Shown: positions 45,354 through 55,023 of the stretch, piece by piece | Numbering within the stretch: the stretch's first letter is position 1 | How the letters are laid out: every line of letters starts with the position of its first letter | NCBI GenBank assembly: GCA_016719535.1 | Contig: JADJYX010000039.1 | Span: 43,081 to 107,080, forward strand | Direction: 5' to 3' | DNA length: 64,000 nt | Source: Rubrivivax sp. | Lineage (GTDB): Bacteria > Pseudomonadota > Gammaproteobacteria > Burkholderiales > Burkholderiaceae_C | The notes under the pieces: model-generated | What the model saw: the letters and a program-made list of their open reading frames with translations, nothing else | The model's database searches: none | What the model was told of the DNA's origin: nothing | Program-made: the position numbers and the translations under genes

Positions 45354-46814
45354 CGTGGTTTCCTCGGGGGGGTCGATGGCCGCGCATGCTGTCGGCTCGC
45401 AGCCCTTGCCGGCAGCCTGCCGGTCTTCGAGCGCAGTTCCTCGAAGGCCTCGGCGAGCGCCTGCGTCAAGCGGTGCGCGTCGGGCACCGCCGCGCGCGCG
45501 GTCGTCAAGCCGAAGCCCATCGCCCCGGCATAGCTGATGACGGTGATGTTCAGTCCGAGGCCGTGCTCGACGATCGACACCGGCCAGTAGGCGCTCATGC
45601 GGGTGCCGGCCGCATACAGCGGCACCCGCGGTCCCGGGATGTTCGAGATCACGACGTTGGCCAGCACCGGCATCACGCCGGCAACATGCGACCGGCCATA
45701 GAGCTCCGGCCAGCCCGTGCAGCACCCAGGGCACGCCGATCGACGGGAAGTCCATCGGCACCACGCCCTTGGTTTGCTGGACCATCGCCTTGACGGCGTC
45801 GGCGGCGTCGCGGATGGCACACAGACGCCGCACCGGGTCGGCGATGTGCGTGTGCAGGTTGACGAGCGGCATCGTCGCCTGCGTCGTGAACTCGGTGTTG
45901 CCGGCCTCGCGCAGCGAGATCGGCATCGCCGCCGTCAGCGGCTTCTTCGGGATGCCGCCGTGGTGCGCCAGGTAGCGGCGCAGCGCACCGCTGCACAGCG
46001 CCAGCACGATGTCGTTGAGTTTGGCATCGTGCGCGGTGGCGAGCGCCTTCAGTGCATCGAGCGGCAGCGACAGGCCGGCGAAGCCGCGTTCGGCGGTGAT
46101 CGGCACGTTCAGCGGCGTCGGCGGCCCGAAGGCGAAGTTCTGCCGCAGCCGGCCCGGTGCACCGCCCGCCCTTGCCGGACCGAGCAGGCCTGCGAGGGTG
46201 CGCACCACGTCCGGCAGGTGGCGCACGAGCTTGACATACTGCCCGGCGTCGTGGCGCAGCGCGGCGGCGCCGAGCTCGACCAGGCCGGGATGTTCGGCGG
46301 CCATGGCGCCCTTCGCCCGCGGCACCGGCGGCGGGCGCGGCGACAGGTCGAACAGCGTGCGCGCCAGCACGATGCCGGCCTGCCCGTCGAGCGCGGCGTG
46401 GTGGGCCTTGAAGTAGTAGCCGACCTGCCCGCTTTCGAGACCGTCGATCACGTGCAGGCGCCACAGCGGGCGGCTGCGGTCGAGCAGCTCGGCGTGCAGG
46501 CGGCCGATGCAGTCGTCGAACTGCGTCATCGTGCCCGGCGGCGGCAGCGTCACGCGCTGCACGTGGTGGGCGAGGTCGATCGCGTCGTCGTCGACCCAGA
46601 CCGGGTTGGCGAACTGCAGCGGCATCGGTGCGAGCTTGCGGTGCAGCACGGGCGCCAGGTGCAGCCGCCGCGCGAGGGCCCGCCTGACCTCGGCGTGGAA
46701 ATCGCGCCGGTAGCGCGGTGGCAGGTCGAACAGGCTCACCGACCCGACGTGCATCGGTGTCTCGGGTGTCTCCAGATGCAGGAACGCCGCATCGACGCCG
46801 GTGAGGGATTTCAT
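45350..46814 (-). CDS. wax ester synthase/diacylglycerol acyltransferase (WS/DGAT), one frameshift
   Basis: The N-terminal condensation-like half has the catalytic motif HHAALDG at residues 138-144 and SLTGVDAAFLHLETPETPMH at the start. The C-terminal half carries SNIPGPRVPLYAAGTRMSAY and NITVISYAGAMGFGL in another frame; the switch is near 45703. WS/DGATs esterify fatty alcohols or diacylglycerol with acyl-CoA to make storage lipids. Both ends overlap the neighbouring operon genes by 4 bp. Confidence 0.85.
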
Positions 46815-48336
46815 CGCGCTCGCCTGCGCGGCGCCGGTTTTGCGGCCGCCGTCTTCTTCGCGGCAGCGGCCTTGCCGGTGACAGCGGCCTTCTTCGGTGC
46901 GGCAGCCTGGGCCGCGCCTGCGCCGGTGGCTGCTGCGCGTGTGCCGGCGCGTCGGGCCGCGGACAGCATCGTCACGAATTCCTGCTGGAACCGCTGCGTG
47001 ATGGTCTCGGGATCGGGCACCAGGTGTGCATCGGCGACGATGGCCAGCGTCGCACTGCCCCGATAGCTGAGGATGCTGATGCCCATGCCGAGGTTCTCGC
47101 CCGGGTGCGGCACCCAGAACATCACGCGCTCGATCGGCACCCCGGCCACGTAGAGCGTCCGCGGTGAACCGGCGACATTGGTCATGACCACGCTCGCCTT
47201 GCTGCTGAGCATCGACGACGGGATGTTGGACACCACCTTCGGCGTGCGGCCGAAGAGCTCGAACAGCAGACGCATCGCCACCGGCTCGGGCGAGCGCTGA
47301 GCGCGTCCATGTGCGCCTTGGTCACGCGCAGCCGCTCGAGCGGCGTGCGCGCGCCGACCGGCAGTTCGAGCAGCACGAGGCCGAAGTCGTTGCCGAGCTC
47401 GAGCGCGCGCTCCGGCGGCCGCAGGTCGACCGGCACCATCGCGCGCAGCGTCGTCCGCGCCACGTCGACACCCCGCCCCTTCAGATAGGCACGCAACGCA
47501 CCCGTCATGCCGGCGGCGAGCACGTCGTTGACCTTGGCATCGGCCAGCGCGCCGATGGCCTTGACATCGGCGATCGCCACCGGCTCCGACCAGGCGACGC
47601 GCTTGGCCAGCGAGAACGCCCCCTTGAAAGGCGATTCAGGGTCGTCGCGCTTCAACAGTTCGGACAGCAGCATCCCCGCGCCGCCGGTGATCAGCATGGC
47701 CTTGTCGATCAGGGCCTGCGGATGCGCGGCAACGTCGAGCGCCGCGCTGGCCGTCGATGCGACGGCCTTGATCGACGCTCCCAGGGCGTCGAAGGTCGAA
47801 CCGAACCATCCACCGCTGGCCCCGCGGCCCGCCTTCGGCGCAGCCGCCTCGCGCGGGCGGACGGGTGCGTCGGCGGTCTGGTCGTAAAGCCGCATCGACA
47901 GCGCCGTCATCGCGGTGCCGTCGCCGATGCAGTGGTGAAACCGCGTCACCAGGGCGCTGCCGCCCTCGACGCCGTCGATCACGTGCACCTGCCACAGCGG
48001 CTGCAGGCGATCGAGCGGCGTGCTCACGATGTCGCCGAGCAGTTGCGCCAGCGCCTGCCGGTCGCCGGGCTGCGGCAGCGCCACGTGGTGCAGATGCTGG
48101 CCGATGTCGAAGCCGGGCATGTCCTGCCAGTGCGGCACCGGCAGCGGCAGTCCGCGCTCGACGACCCTTTGCCGGAACCGCGGGTAGCCGCTCAGGCGCG
48201 CCGCATACAGCGCCTTGACCTTGGCGAAATCGAGCGGCCTGCCGGTCAGGGCCACGCTCGTGACCATCGCCAGGTTGGCCGGGCCGTCCATGTGGAACCA
48301 CGCCGCGTCTACCGGCGCCATCCTGTGCAGCGTCAT
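46811..48336 (-). CDS. WS/DGAT-type acyltransferase, second copy, one frameshift
   Basis: First gene of the operon. It has MAPVDAAWFHMDGPANLAMV at the start, the catalytic HHCIGDG at 134-140, and a C-terminal half (SNIPSSMLSSKASVVMTNVA, ILSYRGSATLAIVADAHL) in a different frame, with the switch near 47290-47300. The C-terminus carries an Ala/Lys/Pro-rich tail (KKAAVTGKAAAAKKTAAAK) of histone H1-like composition not needed for catalysis. It is a divergent paralogue of the next gene, not a recent duplicate. Confidence 0.82.
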
Positions 48337-48399
48337 CGGACCTCCCCCACCGGCGCCTGCCCGGCATCCGGGCGGGCAAGCCGGTGCAACCGATGCTAG

Positions 48400-50011
48400 G
48401 AGCCCGTCGGACTTGAACCCGTCCGACGCGCCGTGACCGAAGCGGGTTCGTTTTTCTGGCCTGGTGCGACGGATTCGACCGGCGCGAGGCGCCTCAGGGG
48501 TCTGGTGGACATCCTGGCGTCATCACCAGGGGCTCAAATCAGAGCGTTCGGTCGGCATTTGACGCCCTTGTTCCTCACGCCGCGCGCAGCACATGCAACC
48601 GCTTGATGTTCCAGGCCATCGTCACCAGCGACCATTCGCCGCGCGCCTGGTCCAGCCCGCGCATGCTCATCTGGCGCCAGCCCATGACCCGCTTGATGAT
48701 GCCGAACACGGGCTCCACGGTCTGCTTGCGCAGTCCACCAGTGCCCGACCTGTTTTCGTGCCCAGCAGGTGCGCCATCTTGAGCACCGGATCGTCGGTTT
48801 CAGGCGCTGACGCGTCCGCAGCGAAGCGCTCAAGCACTGGTGCGTGGTGGGATTCGCGCTTCATCGACAGCATGGGCTCGATTTCGTGGCCCAGGCAGGC
48901 CTGCACGTTGGCCCGGCTGAAGTAGCCCGTGTCGGCCAGCAAGGTCGAGACGCTCCCCAAGGCCTGCGGCAGGGCCTGAACCTTATCCAGTACCGGCGCA
49001 ATTTCGCGCTTGTCGTTGGGCGCCTGCGTGACGTGTGCGGTGATCACCAGCATCGTCGCGGTGTCGACCGCAGCCTGCGCGTTGTAGCTCTGCCCGAAGC
49101 CACCCCCAGAGCTGGGCATGATGCGGGACTCTTCGTCGGTGAGGTTGACTTGGTCGCCTGGCCTGGGTTCACTCGATGGCGGCTCGGGCTCCGGGGCCGC
49201 GCGGCTTCTTGCCCGCCTCGCGCTGGGCCTGGCGCTTGGCGCACTTGGCCTCGTGCGCCTGGCTCTCCACGGCATGGCGCTCGGCAGCCCGCTGTCTGAT
49301 CTTGTCCTTGGCTTGCGCCAGTGCAGCCAGACGCTGCTCGCGCCGGGCGATCTCCGCAGGCACGTCCAGGCCGTCGCCCACCGGCCGGCTGTCGCTGTCC
49401 TCGGCCAGCTTCAGCAGCAGTTGCACCTCTTCGCGCAACTGGGCTTCGATCCTGTTGGCGTGCTCCCACGACAGCGCACTGTGCTTGCTGGCGTTGGCCG
49501 CAATCTTGGTGCCGTCCAGTGCGATGGCGCCCAGCTTCAGGCACTTCATCTCGCGCGCCAGCATCAGCACTTGCACGAACAGCGCTTCGATCTGCGGCAG
49601 AAAGCGCCGCCGGAACGTGGCAATGCTGTCGTGGTCGGGTTGGGTGTTGGCAGCGATGAAGCGCATGGCCACCGAGTCGTGGCAGGCGCGCTCGATCTTG
49701 CGGCTGGAGTGCAGCCCGGTGGCGTAGCCGTAGACCAGCAAGCCCAGCAGCATCGCCGGATGGTAGGCATCGCTGCCGCGACCCGCGTACTGACGCGTCA
49801 GTTCGCTCAGATCCAACTGGTCGATGACCTCCACCACGAAGCGCGCCAGATGATTCTGGGGAAGCCACTCGTCCACCGACGGCGGCAACAGATAGGCAGT
49901 GTCTCGATCAACGGCAATGAAGCGGCTCATGGGCTCGGTGGTTCGCTCAACGTTGCTGCGATTGTCTCGGCCGCCACTCCGTCGGGGTAGCCGTGAAAGC
50001 CCGACAGACTC
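48400..50011 (-). mobile_element. IS1182-family insertion sequence (1612 bp)
   Basis: Imperfect terminal inverted repeats start GAGCCCGTCGG (left) and GAGTCTGTCGG (right, reverse strand). They are flanked by 4-bp CTAG duplications at 48396-48399 and 50012-50015. It contains one transposase gene broken by frameshifts. The family assignment is from the transposase. Confidence 0.8.
48575..49930 (-). pseudogene. IS1182-family transposase, frameshifted
   Basis: The N-terminal 253 residues are intact (FIAVDRDTAYLLPPSVDEWL, LDGTKIAANASKHS, CHDSVAMRFIAANTQPDHDS). The frame then stops and continues in others: SGGGFGQSYNAQAAVDTATM, LADTGYFSRANVQACL, and finally the C-terminal GIIKRVMGWRQ / WNIKRLHVLRAA in a third frame. 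At least two frameshifts (near 49170-49190 and 48740-48770) make it non-functional in the present sequence. Confidence 0.85.
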
Positions 50012-50093
50012 CTAGGAGCGGGCACCGCGCCCAGGCTGACCGGCATCAACGCCGGCGTGAATCCGGCGCCTGGGCGGCGGCGTGGCACGTGGG

Positions 50094-50945
50094 GTGCCCG
50101 TGGCCGGGCCGGCGCGAATCTTCACGGACTCGTGCCACGCTGCATCCAAGCGCAGCCCGGGCCGGTCAAGGCCGTACGCGGCGATCTTGCCGCGGTCAGC
50201 CCCGACCAGGAACCCACCCCATGAACACCACCGCGCGCATTCCTTGCTGCCGCCCCCTGCGCATCCTGCTGGCCCTGGCTGCCGCTGCCGCCGCTTTCGG
50301 CGCCCAGGCGGTGCCGGTCAGCGTATCCGCAGCCATCAGCGGCCTGCCGCCCGGCCTGGCCCCGGTGCTGGGCATTCAGCGCAGCACCTGCCCGGGGAAG
50401 CCCGATGCAATGGCTCGACAACCCGTCGCAGCCTTTGACCGAGTTCAGCCACACCGTGATCGAGCCGGTCACCCTGCCGGGTGGACAGACCACGCTGCGC
50501 TCGCGGGTGATCACGGGCTGCACCGCCAGCTTCAACACCCAGAGGACTCCGGGCCCCGACTTCCCGCAGCTGGACGTGCGCTGTTCGTCTGGCCCCACCG
50601 ACCTGTTCCACTTCAGCCTGCGCGTGCCGGGGCTCGGCAACGATGACCAGCCGGCCAGCACCGTGTCGTCGCTGGGCTATGCAAGGCAGAGCATCGCGGA
50701 GACCTTCAGCCGCGCGCTTGGCGCGCAGACGACCTCGTTCGGCCCGACGCTGAATACCTTGTCGCGCGGCGTGTCGCAGACCGTCGAAACCCGCAGCGAG
50801 GCCTCGATCGGCACGGTGCACGGGCAACGCCTGGACTTCCTGCGCCCGTCGACCGCGTCCGCAAGCGCCTTCAACCGGGTGGCCGCCTGTTCGTGCGACC
50901 CGGCGACGGCGCGCGCAGCGTGCAGTGATCGGCGGCCGGCGCAGC
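50094..50945 (+). repeat. duplicated segment, copy 2 (degraded)
   Basis: Direct copy of 42626-43735, with point differences throughout, a frameshift near 50395-50405 and an internal deletion of about 260 bp that joins at 50916/50917. The leader is conserved well enough to suggest that the whole transcription unit, not just the gene, was duplicated. Confidence 0.85.
50221..50928 (+). pseudogene. degraded paralogue of the 42753 secreted protein
   Basis: The signal peptide and first 60 residues (ISGLPPGLAPVLGIQRSTC) are in one frame, and the rest (MQWLDNPSQPLTEFSHTVIE through LNTLSRGVSQTVE) is in another. The C-terminal domain is lost by deletion, leaving a final RSVQ and stop. The product cannot be functional. 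Confidence 0.8.
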
Positions 50946-51106
50946 GGTGGCCCGCGCGCATGCCGGACGTGGCGGCGCGAGCGCTTCTGGCGCACACGCG
51001 TCGGCCCGGTGCCGTTGCCCATCCGTCTGTTCTAACTGAACCTCGAGCACTGCCCGAACTGCAGCGCCAGCAAGCCAAGGCCTCACTTGGGCGTTGATGA
51101 GAGCGG

Positions 51107-51277
51107 TTAAGCGTCCGAGATCTGCGCCGGGTCGAAGCCGCTCTCGGCGATGGGGAAGGCGTAGCGCAGCACGCGCAAGGGCTGGCCGCCGCCTTGGACC
51201 GGCGCCGGTGCGGCCGGAGCGCCCAGGGGCAGCGCGGTGGCGGCCGCCAGGGCCAGGGTGTCACGTCGTTTGATCAC
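51107..51277 (-). pseudogene. N-terminal fragment of an ABC transporter substrate-binding protein
   Basis: From GTG 51277 the frame reads IKRRDTLALAAATALPLGAP as a signal peptide and then GQPLRVLRYAFPIAESGFDP, the start of a peptide/nickel-type (family 5) solute-binding protein; it ends after ISDA. About 500 residues are missing. A fragment left by rearrangement. Confidence 0.6.
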
Positions 51278-51649
51278 TGCGGTACCCCCACTCGATGGCG
51301 CAGCGCCACGGGTTCGATGTCGTACACGCTTCGAGCGTGTACTGTCGACGACGATCCGCTCGAAGGCCTGGCCCCATGGGGGCGTCAGCTCGGTGACGGC
51401 GCGGCGAGCACGCACCCCCCGGGGAACGTATACGAGCGGCACGCGCAAAGCGCTGGCCGTCACCGCTTTGCGATCGGGGCTGTCGGGCATGTCCGGCTGC
51501 TGTGCATGCGCGGCTTTGCAGGCAGCCCGGACTCCGAGCCAAAGCATCGCCAGGGTGCGATGCTCTATGTCGGCTTCGCCGCCAGCAATTCGAGCGGCCG
51601 ACCGGCAGTTGTGGGTCGCAAGCCGCCCATCACGTCGGTCCATGAACAA
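51278..51649. other. rearranged intergenic debris, no gene recognised
   Basis: The stretch between the solute-binding-protein fragment and the ftsZ relic contains no intact gene on either strand. Frames are open but without recognisable motifs. It lies amid gene relics and is probably recombination debris. Confidence 0.4.
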
Positions 51650-51669
51650 GGGCGCCCGCAGGCGCCCTC
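51650..51669 (-). terminator. ftsZ-type terminator hairpin, copy 1
   Basis: Perfect inverted repeat AGGGCGCC-N4-GGCGCCCT just downstream (minus strand) of the ftsZ relic. The same arms and the following bases CGTGACCGATCC recur next to the second relic, so this looks like the original ftsZ terminator carried along with the gene fragment. Confidence 0.7.
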
Positions 51670-51697
51670 GTGACCGATCCGGTTTGCGAGCGCGACT

Positions 51698-52485
51698 TCA
51701 GTCGGCCTGCTTGCGCAGGAACGCCGGAATCTCGATCTCGTCCATGCCGTTGCTCGACAGCGCCTCCACCTTGGCCGCCGCCTGGCTGCGCGCGTTGCGC
51801 CACACGCTGGGCGTGTTCAGCCCGGCGTAGGTGTCGGCCGCACCGGGCTGCGCCGGCTGCATCGGCTGGTTGAGGATGGGCAGGTTGTCGGTGCCGGTGC
51901 GCAGCTGCGTGGCCGCGGGCTGCACGACATTCAGCGTGGGGGTGCGACTTTCGGCCCTCCGCACGCTGGACAGCCCGGTGGCGATGACCGTCACGCGCAA
52001 CTGGTCACCCAACGATTCATCGTAGGCGGTGCCGTAGATGACGTGCGCGTCGTCGGCGGCATAGCGGCGGATGGTATTCATCGCATTGCGGCTCTCGGCC
52101 AGCTTGAAGCTGTTCTTGCTGGCCGCGATCAGCACGAGCACACGGCCCGGGTACCGGGACGTACTTGCGGGCCTGCGCGCGCCGCTCGAGGCGGTGCCTT
52201 CCAGCAGCGGGCAGGCCACGGCGGCGTCGGCCGCCTTGGTGGCGCGGTCGGGGCCGCCGGCGGTGGCAGTGTCCATGCACGCCCGAGCCCAGCTCGCTCA
52301 TCACCGTCTTCACGTTCTCGAAGTCGACTTCTGACCTGCGCCGGGGATGTGGATGATGTCGCCGCTGTTGCCAATGTCGCCGCCGACGGCGTTCATCAGC
52401 ACGTCGTGGGCATGCCTGACTCGAAGGGTCGGGCCTGGTCCTGGGTGACGTCGTCGCCCAGCACCTCCGGCAGCTACTCGTTCAG
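51698..52485 (-). pseudogene. ftsZ: ftsZ relic 1 (C-terminal half)
   Basis: The long frame ending at 51698 gives LIAASKNSFKLAESRNAMNT, YAADDAHVIYGTAYDESLGD, LRVTVIATGLSS and the FtsZ C-terminal peptide MDEIEIPAFLRKQAD, unmistakably FtsZ. Upstream pieces GGPDRATKAADAAVACPLLE, VKTVMSELGSG, GDIIHIPG and EVLGDDVTQDQA lie in different frames. The GTP-binding N-terminal half is missing. This must be an extra, dead copy; the cell needs an intact ftsZ elsewhere. Confidence 0.9.
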
Positions 52486-52683
52486 CACCCTGCATCAGGC
52501 GGGAGCGAGGCCGAGCGGCAGCCGAGGGCTGTACGTTCGCGCGACGTCGGGGGTAGGGGGCTGTTGTCGGCCAACGGAGCAGTCGGTCTGTCTCGCTGCT
52601 GAAGCCGGACCATCGCGCGGATTCCCCGTTGCGCACGACCCGCATTGGCGCCGAGGTGCTCTCGCTTCCGGCTGACGCAAACC

Positions 52684-52700
52684 GCTAAGACTTTGCTAAG
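52684..52700 (+). promoter_or_regulatory. tandem GCTAAG direct repeat, candidate OmpR/PhoB-type site
   Basis: Two GCTAAG hexamers start 11 bp apart, about 60-80 bp upstream of the small secreted-protein gene. One helical turn spacing of direct repeats is the usual arrangement for OmpR/PhoB-family regulators. Which regulator binds is unknown; the one at 41461 is a candidate only by family. Confidence 0.4.
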
Positions 52701-52761
52701 TTCCAGCGGCCAGAGTAGACGCACAGTCAAGGTCGACTGGAGTCGCTCGAAAGGAACGATC

Positions 52762-53046
52762 ATGAAGCTCAGCAACATCGGCGTGGCGCTCGGCATCGCG
52801 GCAGCAACGATGGGCCTCGCCGCGCACGCAGGCGACGATCGAAAGGCGTCGAAGGACCATCGGCAGGCTGCTTCGGGGATGCAGGCCGTTGCCGTCTCTC
52901 CCAAGGCCGGCGAACCGGGCCATGGCTGGCAGTATTTCTCCGATTCGCGCAAGGCCCGCGCCGTCGTCATCAGCCCCAATGGCGACTACTACTACAGCCG
53001 CGGCGACAGCCTGCAACTCGTATACAAGCCTGCGCCCACGGCCTGA
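52762..53046 (+). CDS. small secreted protein of unknown function
   Basis: The 94-aa product has a clean signal peptide (MKLSNIGVALGIAAATMGLA, cleavage near AHA) and a mature part of about 70 residues, Lys/Asp-rich and then Tyr-rich (NGDYYYSRGDSLQLVY). An AAAGGAA box precedes ATG 52762. It is intact amid relics and has an upstream tandem repeat and a downstream hairpin, so it looks like an independent functional unit. Confidence 0.75.
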   Translation: MKLSNIGVALGIAAATMGLAAHAGDDRKASKDHRQAASGMQAVAVSPKAGEPGHGWQYFSDSRKARAVVISPNGDYYYSRGDSLQLVYKPAPTA

Positions 53047-53059
53047 ACGCGGCGATGCT

Positions 53060-53090
53060 GCCCGGCGGCCCTCGAGGGCTACCGCCGGGC
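53060..53090 (+). terminator. hairpin downstream of the small secreted-protein gene
   Basis: Nine-base arms GCCCGGCGG and CCGCCGGGC with a 13-nt loop, 14 bp after the stop codon. There is no clear T-run, as is common in high-GC genomes. Confidence 0.6.
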
Positions 53091-53196
53091 GGCTGCTGCG
53101 CTTGATGCCACTCAAGCGTGCACGGGGCAACGGCTCCCAGAATCGCTCCACGCCCTTGCGCGTCGCATCGAACGTCGGCGACGCCACGGAGCCTCG

Positions 53197-54439
53197 ATGA
53201 CCGCCTTGCAGCTGCTCGCGTGGATCACCGCTGCGCTGCTGCTGCAGCTGACGGTGGGCATCGGCGTGGTGGTGCGGCGCCGCCGCCTGGCGGCGCCGGC
53301 GACACCGGTACTACCCGATGCGACGAGGACCAGGCCGGAGCTGGCCTGGGAGGGTTGGCGAGCGTTCCGGGTCGCACAGCGTCACTTCGAAGACGCCGCA
53401 CGGACGCAGTGTTCCTTTCACCTGCAGCCGGTCGACGGTCAGCCCCTTGCCCGCCTTCCGGCCGGGCCAGTTTCTGACCTTTTCGCTCGATCTCGCCGCG
53501 GGCGCAGCCGGTGAAGAGTCGGCCGGGCGCGCCATCACGCGCTGCTATTCGCTGTCGGACCGGCCCGACCCGGCGCAGTACCGGGTGACCATCAAGCGCG
53601 TGCCGGCGCCGCCCGACCACCCGGAGTTTCTTCCGGGCCTGTCGTCGAACCACTTCCACGACCATGTCCGGGCCGGTGACGTGCTGCGCGTGAAGGCACC
53701 GTCGGGGCACTTCTTCATCGATCCCGATCCGTCGATCCCCGTGGTGCTGATCGGCGGCGGCATCGGCATCACGCCGATGATGAGCATGCTGCGCTGGTGC
53801 ATCGCCAACCAGCCGCAGCGCTCGGTTCACCTGTTCTATGGCCTGCGCAACAGCGACGAGCATGCCTTCAAGTCGGGGCTGGAGGAGATGGCGGCCTTGC
53901 ACCCGGCGCTGCGGCTGCATGTCGTCTACAGCCGCCCGCTGGCGGCCGACGTGCCGGGGCGCGACCACCGGCACGCGGGGCACGTGGACGTGGAACTGAT
54001 GCGCCAGACGCTGCCGCACGGGCGGCATCGGTTCTACGTCTGCGGGCCGCCGGCGATGATGCAGACCCTGGTGCCCGCGCTGGCCGCGTGGGGCGTGCCC
54101 GTCGCCGATATCCACTACGAGGCGTTCGGGCCGGCGACCGTCAAGCTGCCGGGGGCCCCGGAACCCGCCGCGCCGGTGGCCACGGGCGTCGAGGTGAAGT
54201 TCCAGCGCTCCGGCCGCACGCTGGTCTGGACCGGCCAGGACGCCTCGCTGCTCGATTTTGCCGAGCGCCATGGCCTCGAGGTCGAGTCGGGCTGCCGGTC
54301 CGGCGGCTGCGGCAGCTGCGAGACGCGGCTGCTCGACGGCTCGGTGCAGTACGAGCACACGCCCGACCACGACGTCGCGGCCGGCCACTGCCTGCTGTGC
54401 GTTGGCCGGCCGGCCACCCCGCTGGTGCTGGAGGCCTGA
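53197..54439 (+). CDS. flavodoxin/ferredoxin reductase-type oxidoreductase with 2Fe-2S domain, one frameshift
   Basis: An N-terminal membrane helix (LLAWITAALLLQLTVGIGVVV) is followed by a ferredoxin-reductase module (RCYSLSDRP, GGGIGITPMMSML, YVCGPPAMM) and a C-terminal plant-type 2Fe-2S domain (CRSGGCGSCETRL and CLLCVGRP). The first ~85 residues are in one frame and the rest in another; the switch is near 53455-53465. Architecture is like Hmp/Vanillate-reductase-type or HCP reductases, here membrane-anchored. The stop overlaps the next start (TGATG), so the gene heads a redox operon. Confidence 0.82.
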
Positions 54440-55023
54440 TGCCGCTGAAGGCCCGACTGTTTCAGCGCGAAGTGCTGCCCTTCGTGGCCAGCTTCGCCCT
54501 GCTGGCCGTACTCGCCCTCGCGCTCGATGGTCTGCTGCATCTGTTCGACCTGCTTTGGGTCGGACGTTGGCTCGGCATCCCCGGTACGCTGCTCATCATC
54601 GGCTCCACCGCCTATTCGCTGCGCAAGCGCAAGCTGATCCGCAGCGGTCATCCGGCGAAGCTGCTGCGCTGGCACGAGCTGCTGGCGTGGCTGGGTTCGC
54701 TGCTGGTGCTGGTGCATGCCGGCGTGCACTTCAATGCCATCCTCGGCTGGCTGGCGGTGTGGGCGATGCTGATCAATGTCGGCAGCGGCCTGACCGGCAA
54801 GTTTCTGCTCGATCGATCCCGGCGTCGGATGGAGCAGGCCCGGCAGCGCATGCGCGCCCGCGGCCTGCCCGAAGAGGAACTGGAAGACCAGCTCTACTGG
54901 GACAGCCTGACCTTCGACGCCGTCAAGCCGTGGCGCGTGGTGCACTTCCCGATCACGCTGGCCTTCGCCCTTCTGGCCACGGCGCACATCGTGGCGATCT
55001 TTCTCTTCTGGGGCTGGCGGTGA
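54439..55023 (+). CDS. membrane protein resembling a di-heme cytochrome b
   Basis: The 194-aa product has four membrane helices with His residues in or next to helices (LLHLFDLLWVG, RWHELLAWLGSLLVLVHAGVH, HFPITLAFALLATAHIVAIF), suitable for two b-type hemes. It probably passes electrons between the cytoplasmic-facing reductase and the multiheme cytochrome c encoded next. Start overlaps the previous stop; stop overlaps the next GTG start. Intact. Confidence 0.75.
   Translation: MPLKARLFQREVLPFVASFALLAVLALALDGLLHLFDLLWVGRWLGIPGTLLIIGSTAYSLRKRKLIRSGHPAKLLRWHELLAWLGSLLVLVHAGVHFNAILGWLAVWAMLINVGSGLTGKFLLDRSRRRMEQARQRMRARGLPEEELEDQLYWDSLTFDAVKPWRVVHFPITLAFALLATAHIVAIFLFWGWR

Noticed and set aside
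51261..51830. Open frames on both strands between the solute-binding-protein fragment and the ftsZ relic
   Set aside because: None has recognisable motifs; the area is made of gene debris.
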